A stretch of DNA of 33,854 bases from Bacillota bacterium. Its GTDB lineage: Bacteria > Bacillota > GCA-003054495 > Carboxydocellales > JAJZTU01. The stretch spans positions 1 through 33,854 of the forward strand of contig JAJZTU010000004.1 of NCBI GenBank assembly GCA_021848765.1. The letters are read 5' to 3'. How positions within the stretch are numbered: position 1 is the stretch's first letter; each line of letters opens with the position of its first letter. Below are positions 8,653 through 15,910 of this stretch, piece after piece. The notes below the pieces were generated by a model that was not told where the DNA came from, made no database searches, and was given only the letters and a program-made list of their open reading frames with translations. Made by a program: the position numbers and the translations under genes.

Positions 8653-8741
8653 AATTCAAAACACTAAGCCATGAGCATAATTTGCCACTCTCCGGTTAAA
8701 ACTTAAATAGAATTAAAAAACTTTTACCGGAGGGATAGCAA

Positions 8742-9701
8742 GTGAGGATTAAGCAAATTGTAGTTCTGGGTTTGATTCTATCGATACTGGTTGCAGGTTC
8801 TACCGGCTGCCTCAGGAGAGCTCAGCAAAAACCCATCCCGGGCCCACGGGTCGAGGATACGAATAAGCCTGAGCCAAAGATCAGCTTGTTTGTGAATGCT
8901 AGCGGGGAAAAAAAACAAATTGGCATTGAAGAATATATTGCCGGAGTGGTAGCGGCCGAGATGGACACCTCCTGGCCGGTGGAAGCCCTGGCGGCTCAAG
9001 CTATCCTGGCCAGGACTTTTACTATGGAAAACATTAAGACAGGACGGGTCAAAAAACTGCATGGGACAGATGCATCTACCAGTGTTGAGGAGTTTCAGGC
9101 CTATGCACCGGAAAAAATCAATGCCAATGTGCGCAAAGCAGTGGCTATGACCAGGGGAGAAGTGGTCCTGTACAAAGATAAATATATTCATGCCTGGTTT
9201 CATGCCTGTGACGGTGGAAAAACCGCTACAGCTGCAGAAGGACTGGCATATTATAAGGAACCTACCCCCTATGTGAAGGTAGTGGAGGACGGCTGCCTGA
9301 AAATTACTGTTCCCGAAAACCGGTGGTGGACAGCCAAGTTTTCTACGCAACAGGTCCGGCAGGCAGTCTTAAAAAGCACAGGGAAGGACCCGGGCGAATT
9401 TTCCCAGGTGCGGATAGCCAAAAAGGGTCCCTCGGGCCGGGCGGAGTTAATCAAAGTAGGTGGCGAGGTACTCAGCGGACCGGCATTACGACTGGCTTTG
9501 GGCAGCGAAGTTGTCAGGTCCATGAAGCTGGATAACCTCTATGTTCAAGGCAATATGGTTGTTTTTCAAGGTAAGGGCTTCGGGCACGGGGTAGGTCTCT
9601 GCCAGTGGGGGGCTAATCAGCTGGCCAGGTCTGGGAAAGCCCCGGAGGATATCGTTAATTATTATTTCAAAGACATTGCCATTAAAAAACAGTGGAAATG
9701 A
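8742..9701 (+). CDS. SpoIID/LytB-domain lipoprotein
   Basis: The 319-residue product has a signal peptide ending at a probable lipobox (STGC, C23; Ser at -3 is less usual) and then a SpoIID domain (EYIAGVVAAEMDTSWPVEALAAQA near residue 64, and GFGHGVGLCQWGANQLA near 283). SpoIID-family proteins are peptidoglycan lytic transglycosylases; SpoIID itself acts in engulfment with SpoIIP and SpoIIM. The GTG start has GGAGGGA ahead. It is not at this position in Bacillus. Whether it is the engulfment SpoIID or a paralogue cannot be decided without the rest of the genome, so no symbol is given. A terminator follows. Confidence 0.85.
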   Translation: MRIKQIVVLGLILSILVAGSTGCLRRAQQKPIPGPRVEDTNKPEPKISLFVNASGEKKQIGIEEYIAGVVAAEMDTSWPVEALAAQAILARTFTMENIKTGRVKKLHGTDASTSVEEFQAYAPEKINANVRKAVAMTRGEVVLYKDKYIHAWFHACDGGKTATAAEGLAYYKEPTPYVKVVEDGCLKITVPENRWWTAKFSTQQVRQAVLKSTGKDPGEFSQVRIAKKGPSGRAELIKVGGEVLSGPALRLALGSEVVRSMKLDNLYVQGNMVVFQGKGFGHGVGLCQWGANQLARSGKAPEDIVNYYFKDIAIKKQWK

Positions 9702-9764
9702 TAACCTTACCGGTAAGAGCAGTGAAAAGGAAACCATGCCAATCGGGCGGCGGGAATGACAGTT

Positions 9765-9787
9765 GGGGCGGAAGCCCCTTTTTTTTT
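9765..9787 (+). terminator. Intrinsic terminator after the SpoIID-like gene
   Basis: GGGGC-GGAA-GCCCC is a 5-bp GC stem with a GNRA loop, followed by nine T. Confidence 0.85.
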
Positions 9788-9806
9788 GGCCCTTTTTATA
9801 CTCCTC

Positions 9807-9835
9807 GCATACAGATGAAAGCCTGGGCATATCTA
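9807..9835 (+). promoter_or_regulatory. Possible sigma-E promoter for yabPQ
   Basis: GCATACA, a 14-base spacer and CATATCTA resemble the mother-cell sigma-E pattern only partly. B. subtilis yabP and yabQ are sigma-E-dependent, and a promoter is needed here because a terminator lies just upstream. The match itself is weak. Confidence 0.3.
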
Positions 9836-9869
9836 TGAAAAGAAAGAAAAGATGACAGGGGGTTAGTCC

Positions 9870-10163
9870 ATGGAAACCAAAGGAGGAGTAATTAAGCACC
9901 GGATAACCATTACTGACCGTGGCTGGACATCGGTTGAAGGGGTGGAACATGTCAGCAGCTTTGATGAGGCGGAAATCATCCTGGACACCAAAATGGGTGT
10001 TTTAGTTCTAAAGGGAGAAGGTTTACACATTACCCAACTGAACCTTGATGAGGGCAGCCTGGTGGTGGAAGGATTTGTTGTGGCTGTTGACTATACCGAC
10101 GAGAAGGGTGGTAAAGGCTTTAAAACCAAGGGTAAAGGTTTTTTGGAAAGGATCCTGAGATGA
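9870..10163 (+). CDS. yabP: Sporulation protein YabP
   Basis: YabP is a small mother-cell sporulation protein of the YabP/YqfC family; family members are linked to coat or cortex steps but the biochemical role is unknown. The 97-residue protein shows the family core (HRITITDRGWTSVEGVEHV, then FDEAEIILDTKMGVLVLKGE and LHITQLNLDEGSLVVEG), a short beta-rich domain of about 90 residues. The ATG follows CAGGGGG. It is 31 bases ahead of yabQ, as an operon. Confidence 0.93.
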   Translation: METKGGVIKHRITITDRGWTSVEGVEHVSSFDEAEIILDTKMGVLVLKGEGLHITQLNLDEGSLVVEGFVVAVDYTDEKGGKGFKTKGKGFLERILR

Positions 10164-10194
10164 GGTAAAACCGCTGGCAGAGAGGTGGGTGCAC

Positions 10195-10764
10195 ATGGTT
10201 TCCCTTTATGAGCAGTTTAATTCCTTTTTGGTCACCGTGAGCACCGGACTAATCATGGGCCTGGTATATGACATTTACTGGCTGTTAAGGTACTACCTGC
10301 ACTTTCGTAAAATCGGGACAGGAATTGGTGACCTGATTTTTTGGTCTATAACTACCGCCCTGGCCTTTTTTCTGCTTCTGGTAGGGAACTGGGGCGAGGT
10401 CAGGCTTTATGTTTTCCTTGGAATCTTGGTTGGGCTGGGGCTGTATTTGCGCTGGCTTAGTCCGGTGGCACGCAGGCTTCTGGTCGGTTTGGTCCAAGTC
10501 CTGGTGAAGTTGATTACAATCATAGTCACAGTGATTTTGTGGCCGTTTCGACTCCTCAGGAAGCTTGTTCTGGTACCGCTGGGTTTTTTGGGAATGGCCT
10601 TACACCGGGTATTATCGGGAGGTAAAAGGGTTACCCGCCGGTTTGTGGCAGACCCGGTGGCCCGGGGCATCCAGCGGCATAAGCAGTGGCAGCGTAAACA
10701 CATACGGGGAGTCAAGGCCAGGCTGCATTCCCTGTGGAGCAAGCCTAAACCACCGGAGGAGTAG
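10195..10764 (+). CDS. yabQ: Sporulation membrane protein YabQ
   Basis: YabQ is a membrane protein of the mother cell needed for cortex formation in B. subtilis. The 189-residue product has an amphipathic opening (MVSLYEQFNSFLVTVSTG), the family motif MGLVYDIYWLLRYY, several membrane segments up to about residue 145, and a strongly basic C-terminal tail. The track begins at GTG 10189, but that codon directly abuts the GAGGTGG site. ATG 10195 has proper spacing and is preferred. The gene ends the yabPQ transcript. Confidence 0.9.
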   Translation: MVSLYEQFNSFLVTVSTGLIMGLVYDIYWLLRYYLHFRKIGTGIGDLIFWSITTALAFFLLLVGNWGEVRLYVFLGILVGLGLYLRWLSPVARRLLVGLVQVLVKLITIIVTVILWPFRLLRKLVLVPLGFLGMALHRVLSGGKRVTRRFVADPVARGIQRHKQWQRKHIRGVKARLHSLWSKPKPPEE

Positions 10765-10888
10765 GTCTTCTCTACTATAACTTTTGCAGAAATATTAGCG
10801 GAGAGGCAGGAGAAAACTCAACGATGTAGAAAACATGTAATAGATTTGTACACAGTTTGTACTAAAATCGTAAAAGTTAGTCACAGGG

Positions 10889-11009
10889 TGTGGATAAGTT
10901 GTGGATAATCCCTGGGTAACCTTGGGGTAACCTTGGGGTAACCTTGGGGTAACCTTGGGATAAGCTTGGGATAAGCTTGGGATAAGCTTGGGATAAGCTT
11001 GGGATGATT
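10889..11009 (+). repeat. Phased array of eleven 11-bp DnaA-box-like units
   Basis: The stretch is exactly 11 x 11 bases without interruption. Units 1-2 contain perfect DnaA boxes on the minus strand (TGTGGATAA, complement of TTATCCACA) at 10889-10897 and 10900-10908. Unit 3 is CCTGGGTAACC, units 4-6 are TTGGGGTAACC, units 7-10 are TTGGGATAAGC, and unit 11 is TTGGGATGATT. TTGGGATAA differs from the perfect box at two positions and TTGGGGTAA at three. One unit per helical turn places all sites on the same DNA face. An AT-rich stretch (about 10825-10880) lies just upstream, with two TTTGTAC copies also 11 bp apart. The small HTH gene begins 34 bases downstream. Confidence 0.9.
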
Positions 11010-11043
11010 GCTGAATAACTATGCTGATGGGGCTGACCAATTT

Positions 11044-11280
11044 ATGCAGATAGAGATCCGGGGAGCGGAAAAGCTCAGCTTCCGGGAGAGACAGGTAGTT
11101 ACCTTGAAAGAAATGGGCTATTCCAACGAAAAGATTGCCAAACAGTTGAAGTTGAGCGCCTCCACAGTGGCAACCTTATTTAATCGTGCCCGGACTAAGG
11201 GCTATGATGTGGTAATCGTCATCCCGGGACAGGCCTTGGGCCTGTTTGGTGTTGGTGATGATGAAGAGGACGGTGATTGA
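11044..11280 (+). CDS. Small helix-turn-helix protein (LuxR/sigma-70 region 4-like)
   Basis: The 78-residue protein is essentially one DNA-binding domain: LSFRERQVVTLKEMGYSNEK, then IAKQLKLSASTVATLFNRAR, which reads as the four-helix LuxR/sigma region 4 fold. A hydrophobic stretch (GYDVVIVIPGQALGLFGVG) and an acidic tail (DDEEDGD) follow. No receiver or sensor domain is present. The track start is TTG 11008, inside the last 11-bp repeat; ATG 11044 has a modest GATGGGG site 11 bases upstream and is preferred, though not certain. It abuts divIC (3 bases). The target is unknown; the adjacent 11-bp array is an obvious candidate, by inference only. Confidence 0.75.
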   Translation: MQIEIRGAEKLSFRERQVVTLKEMGYSNEKIAKQLKLSASTVATLFNRARTKGYDVVIVIPGQALGLFGVGDDEEDGD

Positions 11281-11283
11281 TGC

Positions 11284-11742
11284 GTGAAGTCCAAAAATAG
11301 CGGAGCGGGATTTAGGCAAAAAAATAGCGGAATAGACAAAGACAAGGTGTTAACCATGAGCTCCGTGGGCCGGCCAAAGGGACGGGGAGGTAAGGGGGAC
11401 AAGCCCCGCAGCTCCCGGGGAAAAAGGACTTGGAGCAAACTATTGGCAGCTGCTGCATTAGCCTATGGATTTGTAATCATTATGTCTTTTGGGGAGCAAT
11501 TCATGCAGTTGCGGAGCATCAACCGGAATATAGACCAGGTTCAGCAGAAAATCCATTACATGCAGCAGAAAAACAAGGAACTTACCCTGGAGATCAAGCG
11601 GCTCCAGAGTGATGCCTATGTAGAGAGAATTGCCAGAGAAAAACTTGGTCTTGTAAAGCCTGGGGAAACGGTGCTTTTACAGGCAGAGGTAGGGAAGGGC
11701 CGGCCTCTGCAGAAGAGCAACAAAGTGGATGATACTGAATAA
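11284..11742 (+). CDS. divIC: Septum formation initiator DivIC/FtsB family
   Basis: DivIC is a bitopic divisome protein that pairs with FtsL and DivIB to activate septal wall synthesis. The 152-residue product has a long basic cytoplasmic N-terminus (about 50 residues, GRPKGRGGKGDKPRSSRGK), one membrane segment (LLAAAALAYGFVIIMSF), a coiled coil (INRNIDQVQQKIHYMQQKNK onward) and the family ending YVERIAREKLGLVKPGE. The GTG at 11284 follows GGTGA; ATG 11356 with AAGGTG ahead is a possible alternative giving 128 residues. It sits between yabQ and yabR as in Bacillus. Confidence 0.9.
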   Translation: MKSKNSGAGFRQKNSGIDKDKVLTMSSVGRPKGRGGKGDKPRSSRGKRTWSKLLAAAALAYGFVIIMSFGEQFMQLRSINRNIDQVQQKIHYMQQKNKELTLEIKRLQSDAYVERIAREKLGLVKPGETVLLQAEVGKGRPLQKSNKVDDTE

Positions 11743-11760
11743 TTGGAAAACTGACCTATC

Positions 11761-11790
11761 TTGACAATGGCAGGGTTCCTTGGGTATAAT
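11761..11790 (+). promoter_or_regulatory. Sigma-A promoter of yabR
   Basis: Consensus TTGACA (11761-11766) and consensus TATAAT (11785-11790) are separated by 18 bases. Transcription should begin near 11797. This excludes the track start at 11780 for the S1-domain gene. Confidence 0.88.
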
Positions 11791-11833
11791 CTTCATAGAC
11801 ATTGACAAGTATACAGGGAGGAAATTTTTGTTT

Positions 11834-12214
11834 ATGACAATCGAGGTAGGGAGCATATTAGAGGGAGTAGTTACGGGTATTACTAATTTCGGCGCCTTTG
11901 TGGAACTACCCGGCGGAGTTACTGGATTGGTTCATATTTCAGAGGTGGCTGATGCCTACGTAAAAGATGTGCGGGATTATTTAAAAGACCAGGATAGGGT
12001 AAAGGTAAAGGTAATCTCCGTCGATCCAAAAGGTAAAATCGGACTCTCCATCAAACAGGCTAACCCTACTGCGCGTCGTCAGGAACGCCGGGTACCACAG
12101 GTTTCTTTTGAAGATAGGTTGGCTAAATTCTTAAAAGATAGCGATGAGCGCCAGCAGGATATTCGTAGAAGCACCGACGCTAAACGCGGTGGACGGGGCG
12201 GAGGCCGGAATTAA
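11834..12214 (+). CDS. yabR: S1 RNA-binding domain protein YabR
   Basis: The 126-residue protein has an N-terminal S1 domain (VGSILEGVVTGITNFGAFVE, GGVTGLVHISEVAD, KIGLSIKQA) and a charged, arginine/glycine-rich tail (KRGGRGGGRN). It belongs to the YabR/general stress protein 13 type, thought to bind RNA or ribosomes; the exact role is unsettled. ATG 11834 gives the start conserved in homologues (MTIEVGS). An in-frame TTG at 11828 is better spaced from GGGAGGA and would add only two residues. It has its own strong promoter. Confidence 0.92.
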   Translation: MTIEVGSILEGVVTGITNFGAFVELPGGVTGLVHISEVADAYVKDVRDYLKDQDRVKVKVISVDPKGKIGLSIKQANPTARRQERRVPQVSFEDRLAKFLKDSDERQQDIRRSTDAKRGGRGGGRN

Positions 12215-12324
12215 TCAGGTAAATTAAGCAGGTCTTTAGTCCTGGAGGATTCAGTATTCGATTTATATCATTCAGATTTTGGACTTATACTATTTAGATA
12301 TTTTAATTATAAAATAGCAGTACT

Positions 12325-12353
12325 AAAGCATTCCTGGACATGGAATGCTTTTC
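12325..12353 (+). terminator. Intrinsic terminator after yabR
   Basis: A 10-bp stem (AAAGCATTCC / GGAATGCTTT) with a 7-base loop is followed by a T-rich tract. The preceding stretch 12215-12324 is AT-rich and holds no gene that I can see. Confidence 0.85.
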
Positions 12354-12374
12354 TGTTGTACTTTAGGAATTTTC

Positions 12375-12416
12375 ATCGAAAATCCTTGAGTATAAATCGA
12401 AAATCCCTGAGTATAA
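12375..12416 (+). repeat. Tandem 21-bp direct repeat upstream of ppx
   Basis: Two adjacent 21-base copies differ at one base (ATCGAAAATCC followed by T or C, then TGAGTATAA). The second copy ends exactly at the GAGGAGG ribosome site of the ppx gene. Twenty-one bases is two helical turns, so it could be a paired protein-binding site. A recent slippage duplication is the simpler alternative. Confidence 0.85.
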
Positions 12417-12431
12417 GAGGAGGAACTTGGC

Positions 12432-13313
12432 ATGAGAATGGCCACAATGGATGTTGGGACCAATTCAACCAGACTGCTGGTAACAGAAATCAGGGAAGGC
12501 CAAAGCCCGGCCCTGTTGTACCAAACGTTATGTACTACCAGGATTGGAGAAGGAATGGAGCAAAACGGAGGAATATTAACTCCTGCGGCCATTAAGCGAA
12601 CTGTCGAAGCATTGCAGCAGTTTTCTGCCATCGCGGCTGAATTCTCTGTGGAAAAACTTGCTGTGGTGGCTACCGCTGCTGTACGGGAAGCACAAAACGG
12701 CAGCGAACTGGTGAAGCTTGCTTGGGAAAAGGCCGGATTGGAGGTTAGGATCATCCCGGGTGAAGAGGAGGCCAGGCTTAGTTATTTGGGTGTTATCAAA
12801 GGTCTGCCTGAAGCGCCCGTAGATGCTGTAGTCATCGACGTAGGCGGTGGTAGCACAGAATTTATCTGGCCCTCCGGAGCAGGCCGGATGGAGGTGGCCA
12901 GTGTCCCTCTGGGGGCAGTCCGGGCCACGGAAGCCGGACTAAACGAGGAACAAATTTTGCGAAGACTCGACGCGGTTCTGACCAGGGTCACCAAGGTCAG
13001 GCCTCGGTACCTTATCGGGGTAGGCGGTACTGCTACCACCCTGGCGGCTATGAACCTAAGGCTGGAGCTATATGATCCCATACGGGTCCACGGCTGCCGG
13101 CTTAAAAAAACGGACATAAACTCCTGGTACCGGCGACTTTCCGAAGCGTCTCCCGAACAACGCAAGACCATTCCGGGACTGCAGTCCCAAAGGGCCGATA
13201 TCATCGTAGCGGGAGTAGCCATAGTAAAAACCGTGCTGGAGAAACTGGACCTGGATGAACTAACCGTAAGCGAAACTGACCTCCTCTGGGGCCTCATCTA
13301 TGAAGAAGGATAA
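12432..13313 (+). CDS. ppx: Short Ppx/GppA family exopolyphosphatase
   Basis: Ppx/GppA enzymes split phosphate from polyphosphate ends or convert pppGpp to ppGpp. The 293-residue protein has the ASKHA phosphate loops (MDVGTNSTRLLV near residue 6, and VIDVGGGSTEFIW near 135) and IGVGGTATTLAAM near 198. It stops after the two actin-like domains, lacking the C-terminal HD-like part of the E. coli enzymes; such short forms of about 300 residues occur in other bacteria. A GAGGAGG site precedes the ATG. Substrate preference cannot be read from sequence. It is inserted between yabR and spoIIE relative to Bacillus. Confidence 0.9.
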   Translation: MRMATMDVGTNSTRLLVTEIREGQSPALLYQTLCTTRIGEGMEQNGGILTPAAIKRTVEALQQFSAIAAEFSVEKLAVVATAAVREAQNGSELVKLAWEKAGLEVRIIPGEEEARLSYLGVIKGLPEAPVDAVVIDVGGGSTEFIWPSGAGRMEVASVPLGAVRATEAGLNEEQILRRLDAVLTRVTKVRPRYLIGVGGTATTLAAMNLRLELYDPIRVHGCRLKKTDINSWYRRLSEASPEQRKTIPGLQSQRADIIVAGVAIVKTVLEKLDLDELTVSETDLLWGLIYEEG

Positions 13314-13372
13314 AGAAGACTTGGCTTATACTTCATTCCCCTAAGCGTCTTATCAATTCCTGAAGTAAACCG

Positions 13373-13418
13373 ACAACCCTGTTAAGCTAACTAACAGCTT
13401 GCAGGGTTGTTTATTTTT
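13373..13418 (+). terminator. Intrinsic terminator after ppx
   Basis: A long two-part stem (ACAACCCTG / CAGGGTTGT with inner AAGCT / AGCTT) is followed by TTATTTTTAT. Confidence 0.8.
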
Positions 13419-13426
13419 ATCCTTTA

Positions 13427-13491
13427 TGTCGAAAGAAAATCCCGTGTTGCCAGCCATATTGACAATTATTGCCAGCGGCTTGTACTATAAT
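13427..13491 (+). promoter_or_regulatory. Spo0A-type sigma-A promoter of spoIIE
   Basis: TTGACA (13459-13464) and TATAAT (13486-13491) are both consensus but lie 21 bases apart, too far for an ordinary sigma-A promoter. The same 21-22-base spacing marks the Spo0A~P-dependent promoters of spoIIE and spoIIG in B. subtilis. A perfect 0A box, TGTCGAA, lies at 13427-13433 upstream. A TTGCCAGC octamer occurs twice 22 bp apart (13447, 13469), flanking the -35; its role is unknown. Confidence 0.8.
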
Positions 13492-13538
13492 TAACTTTAT
13501 AAAGAAAGGACAACTAAAATGGGGGTGAATGCTGTTTC

Positions 13539-15764
13539 ATGGACCAATTTGAGATCTACCCATATCGCCGGACTACTCCACCCCCCAGGACGGAAAAAGC
13601 CGGGAAGGGCCCCCTCTGGAGGCGGGTCGCCGGTGAGTTGCGCAAGGGTCAGGCCTCGGTATGGGAAGGGCTAAAACAGTTGCTGGCCTGGCACAGCCTG
13701 GTGGTGTTCATTATAGCCTTCCTGAGCGGAAGGGCGCTGCTGCTCCAGGAACTGCATCCTTTCGCTCCGGCCTATGTGGCAGCAGTCTACAGCATAGCTC
13801 CGGTCTATACCGTTGCAGCCATAGCGGGAACAGGTTTAGGGCTGTATTCTGTCGCTCAGGGCGCAGTTTTTTGGGGTGGAATAGCTAACCTGTTTTTTGT
13901 GTGGATTATTCTAAGACTGGTAGGCTTAGGGGAAAGAAGCGGGAATTTTGCCCTTCCCGTCCTGGTGTTTGCCTCAACCATCATAGTTAAGACCGTGACT
14001 GCCAGCTTTAGTTCGCCGATATTGTATAACTACGTAGTAGCCATGATAGAGGCCGTGTTTGCCGGGGCGCTTACTTTCATAGCCAGGAAAGGCCTGGAGG
14101 CCGGAAGGGATGCTGCGCCCCTGCACTCCCAGCCCCTGGACAGCAAGCTCTGTCTGAGTGTCCTGGCGCTGGGCGCTTTAACCGGGCTGAAGGGACTGGA
14201 AATATACGGGCTCACTCTGTTGGGGATTTTCAGCCAGGTTATTCTTTTGCTGGCTGTGCGCAACGGAGGGGTGGGAATTGGAGCAATAAGCGGTACTGTG
14301 GTGGGCCTGGTTCCGGGGGTTGCAGGTGGGACAACTTTTCCCGTAGCTGTGGGTGTGTATGCATTTAGTGGATTAATGGCAGGTGTGTTTTCGCGTTTTG
14401 GCCGTCTGGGAGCCCCCCTGGGGTTACTCTTAAGTAATATTTTTTGGTCCATGTATCTCTCCACTCCCGACAAACTGCTGCTGGTAATGGGGGAAACCTT
14501 AATAGCTATTATCCTGTACCTGTTAATGCCCCCATTGGTGCTGCTGGCCCCCAAACAAGGGAACGCAGAGCCTAAAGCCTCTCCAAAGAAAGAAAAGGGT
14601 GATGATTTTACTGCCCGGCGGCTGAACCGGTTTGCCAAAGTCTTTGAAGAGTTGGCAGAGACTTTTGCTCAACTGGCCAGTGAAGGCCGGATGGCTCAGC
14701 TGCGGGAAGAAAATGTTGTGGACAAAATCGGAGAACACGTCTGCCTCAACTGCAGTAAAGCCCGGGTGTGTTGGGAAAACAACGCCAGCCAAACCCGTAA
14801 AGCCCTGTGGAATTTAGTTTCTCTGGTGGAGTTGGAGGGCGCCGGGGTTGCTGTTCAATCAGGAAGAGGGGCAACTGGCCACTGTATCCACCCCAGGGAG
14901 CTTTTGGTAGCCGTCAAGTGCATGGTAAGTAACAAGCAAAACAATCAGTACTGGCAAAAGCGGCTTCAGGAAAGCCAGGAACTGGTTTCAGGACAACTGC
15001 GGGGAGTATCCTGCCTGATGGAAAACCTGGCTCACGAGACTGATGCCGGCGGGGAACTGGGACCGGAGATTGATGATCCTGAGCTTCCCCTGGGAGTAGA
15101 GCTGGGTATCGCCAGAGTGGCTAAGGATGGCGCTATGATTTCCGGAGACAGCCAGGCAGCTTTTTTTCTCAGGAAGGGAAAATATGTAGTAGCTTTAAGT
15201 GACGGTATGGGGGCAGGGCCTGAGGCTGCCGAAGAAAGCAGGGCTACTGTCAGTCTCCTGACCCGGCTGCTGGAAACAGGTTTTCAGGAAGATTTGGCGG
15301 TTAAAACTGTAAACTCTGCCCTGATGCTGAGGGCTCAGGAAGATAGTTTTGCCACACTTGACCTGACCGTCATTGACCTACACCATGGAGATACTGATTT
15401 CATCAAAATTGGAGCAGCAGCCAGCTTTATTAAAAGAGGTGAAAACATCGGAATCATCAAGTCCACCTCATTGCCAATCGGGATACTTCAGCAGATGGAA
15501 GCTGATGTTATCCGGCAGGAACTCCAGCCGGGGGACATTATAGTCATGATGACTGACGGGCTGCTGGAATCTGCAGAGGACAGGGTTGACAAGGAACAGT
15601 GGATTGTAGATGTTTTGGCCGGGTGCCGTACCGGGGATCCTCAGAACTTAGCGGATTATTTGTTGAACAGAGGCAGGCAAAATGCCGGGAATTCCGTACC
15701 TGACGATATGTCGGTCATAGTGATTAAGATTACTGAGAACCAAAGTTCCGGCCCGCTCCAATAG
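13539..15764 (+). CDS. spoIIE: Stage II sporulation phosphatase SpoIIE
   Basis: SpoIIE is a PP2C phosphatase that dephosphorylates SpoIIAA to release sigma-F in the forespore, and it also takes part in polar septation. The 741-residue protein (827 in B. subtilis) has a polar N-terminus, many membrane segments from about residue 48 to 330, a middle regulatory region with cysteines (CLNCSKARVCW), and a C-terminal PP2C domain with VALSDGMGAGPEA, FATLDLTVIDL, IVMMTDGLLES and PDDMSVIVI. The ATG is preceded by GGGGGTGA at about 11 bases. Its promoter looks Spo0A-controlled. It is the anchor of the local sporulation order. Confidence 0.97.
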   Translation: MDQFEIYPYRRTTPPPRTEKAGKGPLWRRVAGELRKGQASVWEGLKQLLAWHSLVVFIIAFLSGRALLLQELHPFAPAYVAAVYSIAPVYTVAAIAGTGLGLYSVAQGAVFWGGIANLFFVWIILRLVGLGERSGNFALPVLVFASTIIVKTVTASFSSPILYNYVVAMIEAVFAGALTFIARKGLEAGRDAAPLHSQPLDSKLCLSVLALGALTGLKGLEIYGLTLLGIFSQVILLLAVRNGGVGIGAISGTVVGLVPGVAGGTTFPVAVGVYAFSGLMAGVFSRFGRLGAPLGLLLSNIFWSMYLSTPDKLLLVMGETLIAIILYLLMPPLVLLAPKQGNAEPKASPKKEKGDDFTARRLNRFAKVFEELAETFAQLASEGRMAQLREENVVDKIGEHVCLNCSKARVCWENNASQTRKALWNLVSLVELEGAGVAVQSGRGATGHCIHPRELLVAVKCMVSNKQNNQYWQKRLQESQELVSGQLRGVSCLMENLAHETDAGGELGPEIDDPELPLGVELGIARVAKDGAMISGDSQAAFFLRKGKYVVALSDGMGAGPEAAEESRATVSLLTRLLETGFQEDLAVKTVNSALMLRAQEDSFATLDLTVIDLHHGDTDFIKIGAAASFIKRGENIGIIKSTSLPIGILQQMEADVIRQELQPGDIIVMMTDGLLESAEDRVDKEQWIVDVLAGCRTGDPQNLADYLLNRGRQNAGNSVPDDMSVIVIKITENQSSGPLQ

Positions 15765-15856
15765 CCTACGCTCCAGGAGTACAAGAATTTGTGTGGATTG
15801 TCATCCCGGATATAACTACAAAAATACTGGTAAGTTTGGAGGATATTAATAAATAA

Positions 15857-15870
15857 TGTCGAACTATAAT
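15857..15870 (+). promoter_or_regulatory. 0A-box heptamer touching a TATAAT before the cytochrome gene
   Basis: TGTCGAA (15857-15863) is one base from TATAAT (15865-15870), about 40 bases before the cytochrome start. I cannot find a -35 at normal spacing. The heptamer also occurs by chance in coding DNA here (for example 12602), so regulation by Spo0A is only a possibility. Confidence 0.25.
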
Positions 15871-15910
15871 TATAACTAAGAGAAGTGGGGGTTTTGTCAG
15901 GGGGATTTTT

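Noticed and set aside
10889-11009. CRISPR array
   Set aside because: The units are only 11 bp and contiguous, with no spacers and no cas genes nearby.
11008-11043. TTG 11008 as start of the HTH gene
   Set aside because: It lies in the last repeat unit without a ribosome site, and the added residues have no domain pattern.
12279-12324. Possible promoter (TTGGAC, TTTAAT) before the yabR terminator making a tiny RNA
   Set aside because: The boxes are weak and the product before the terminator would be almost nothing; probably just AT-rich 3' sequence.
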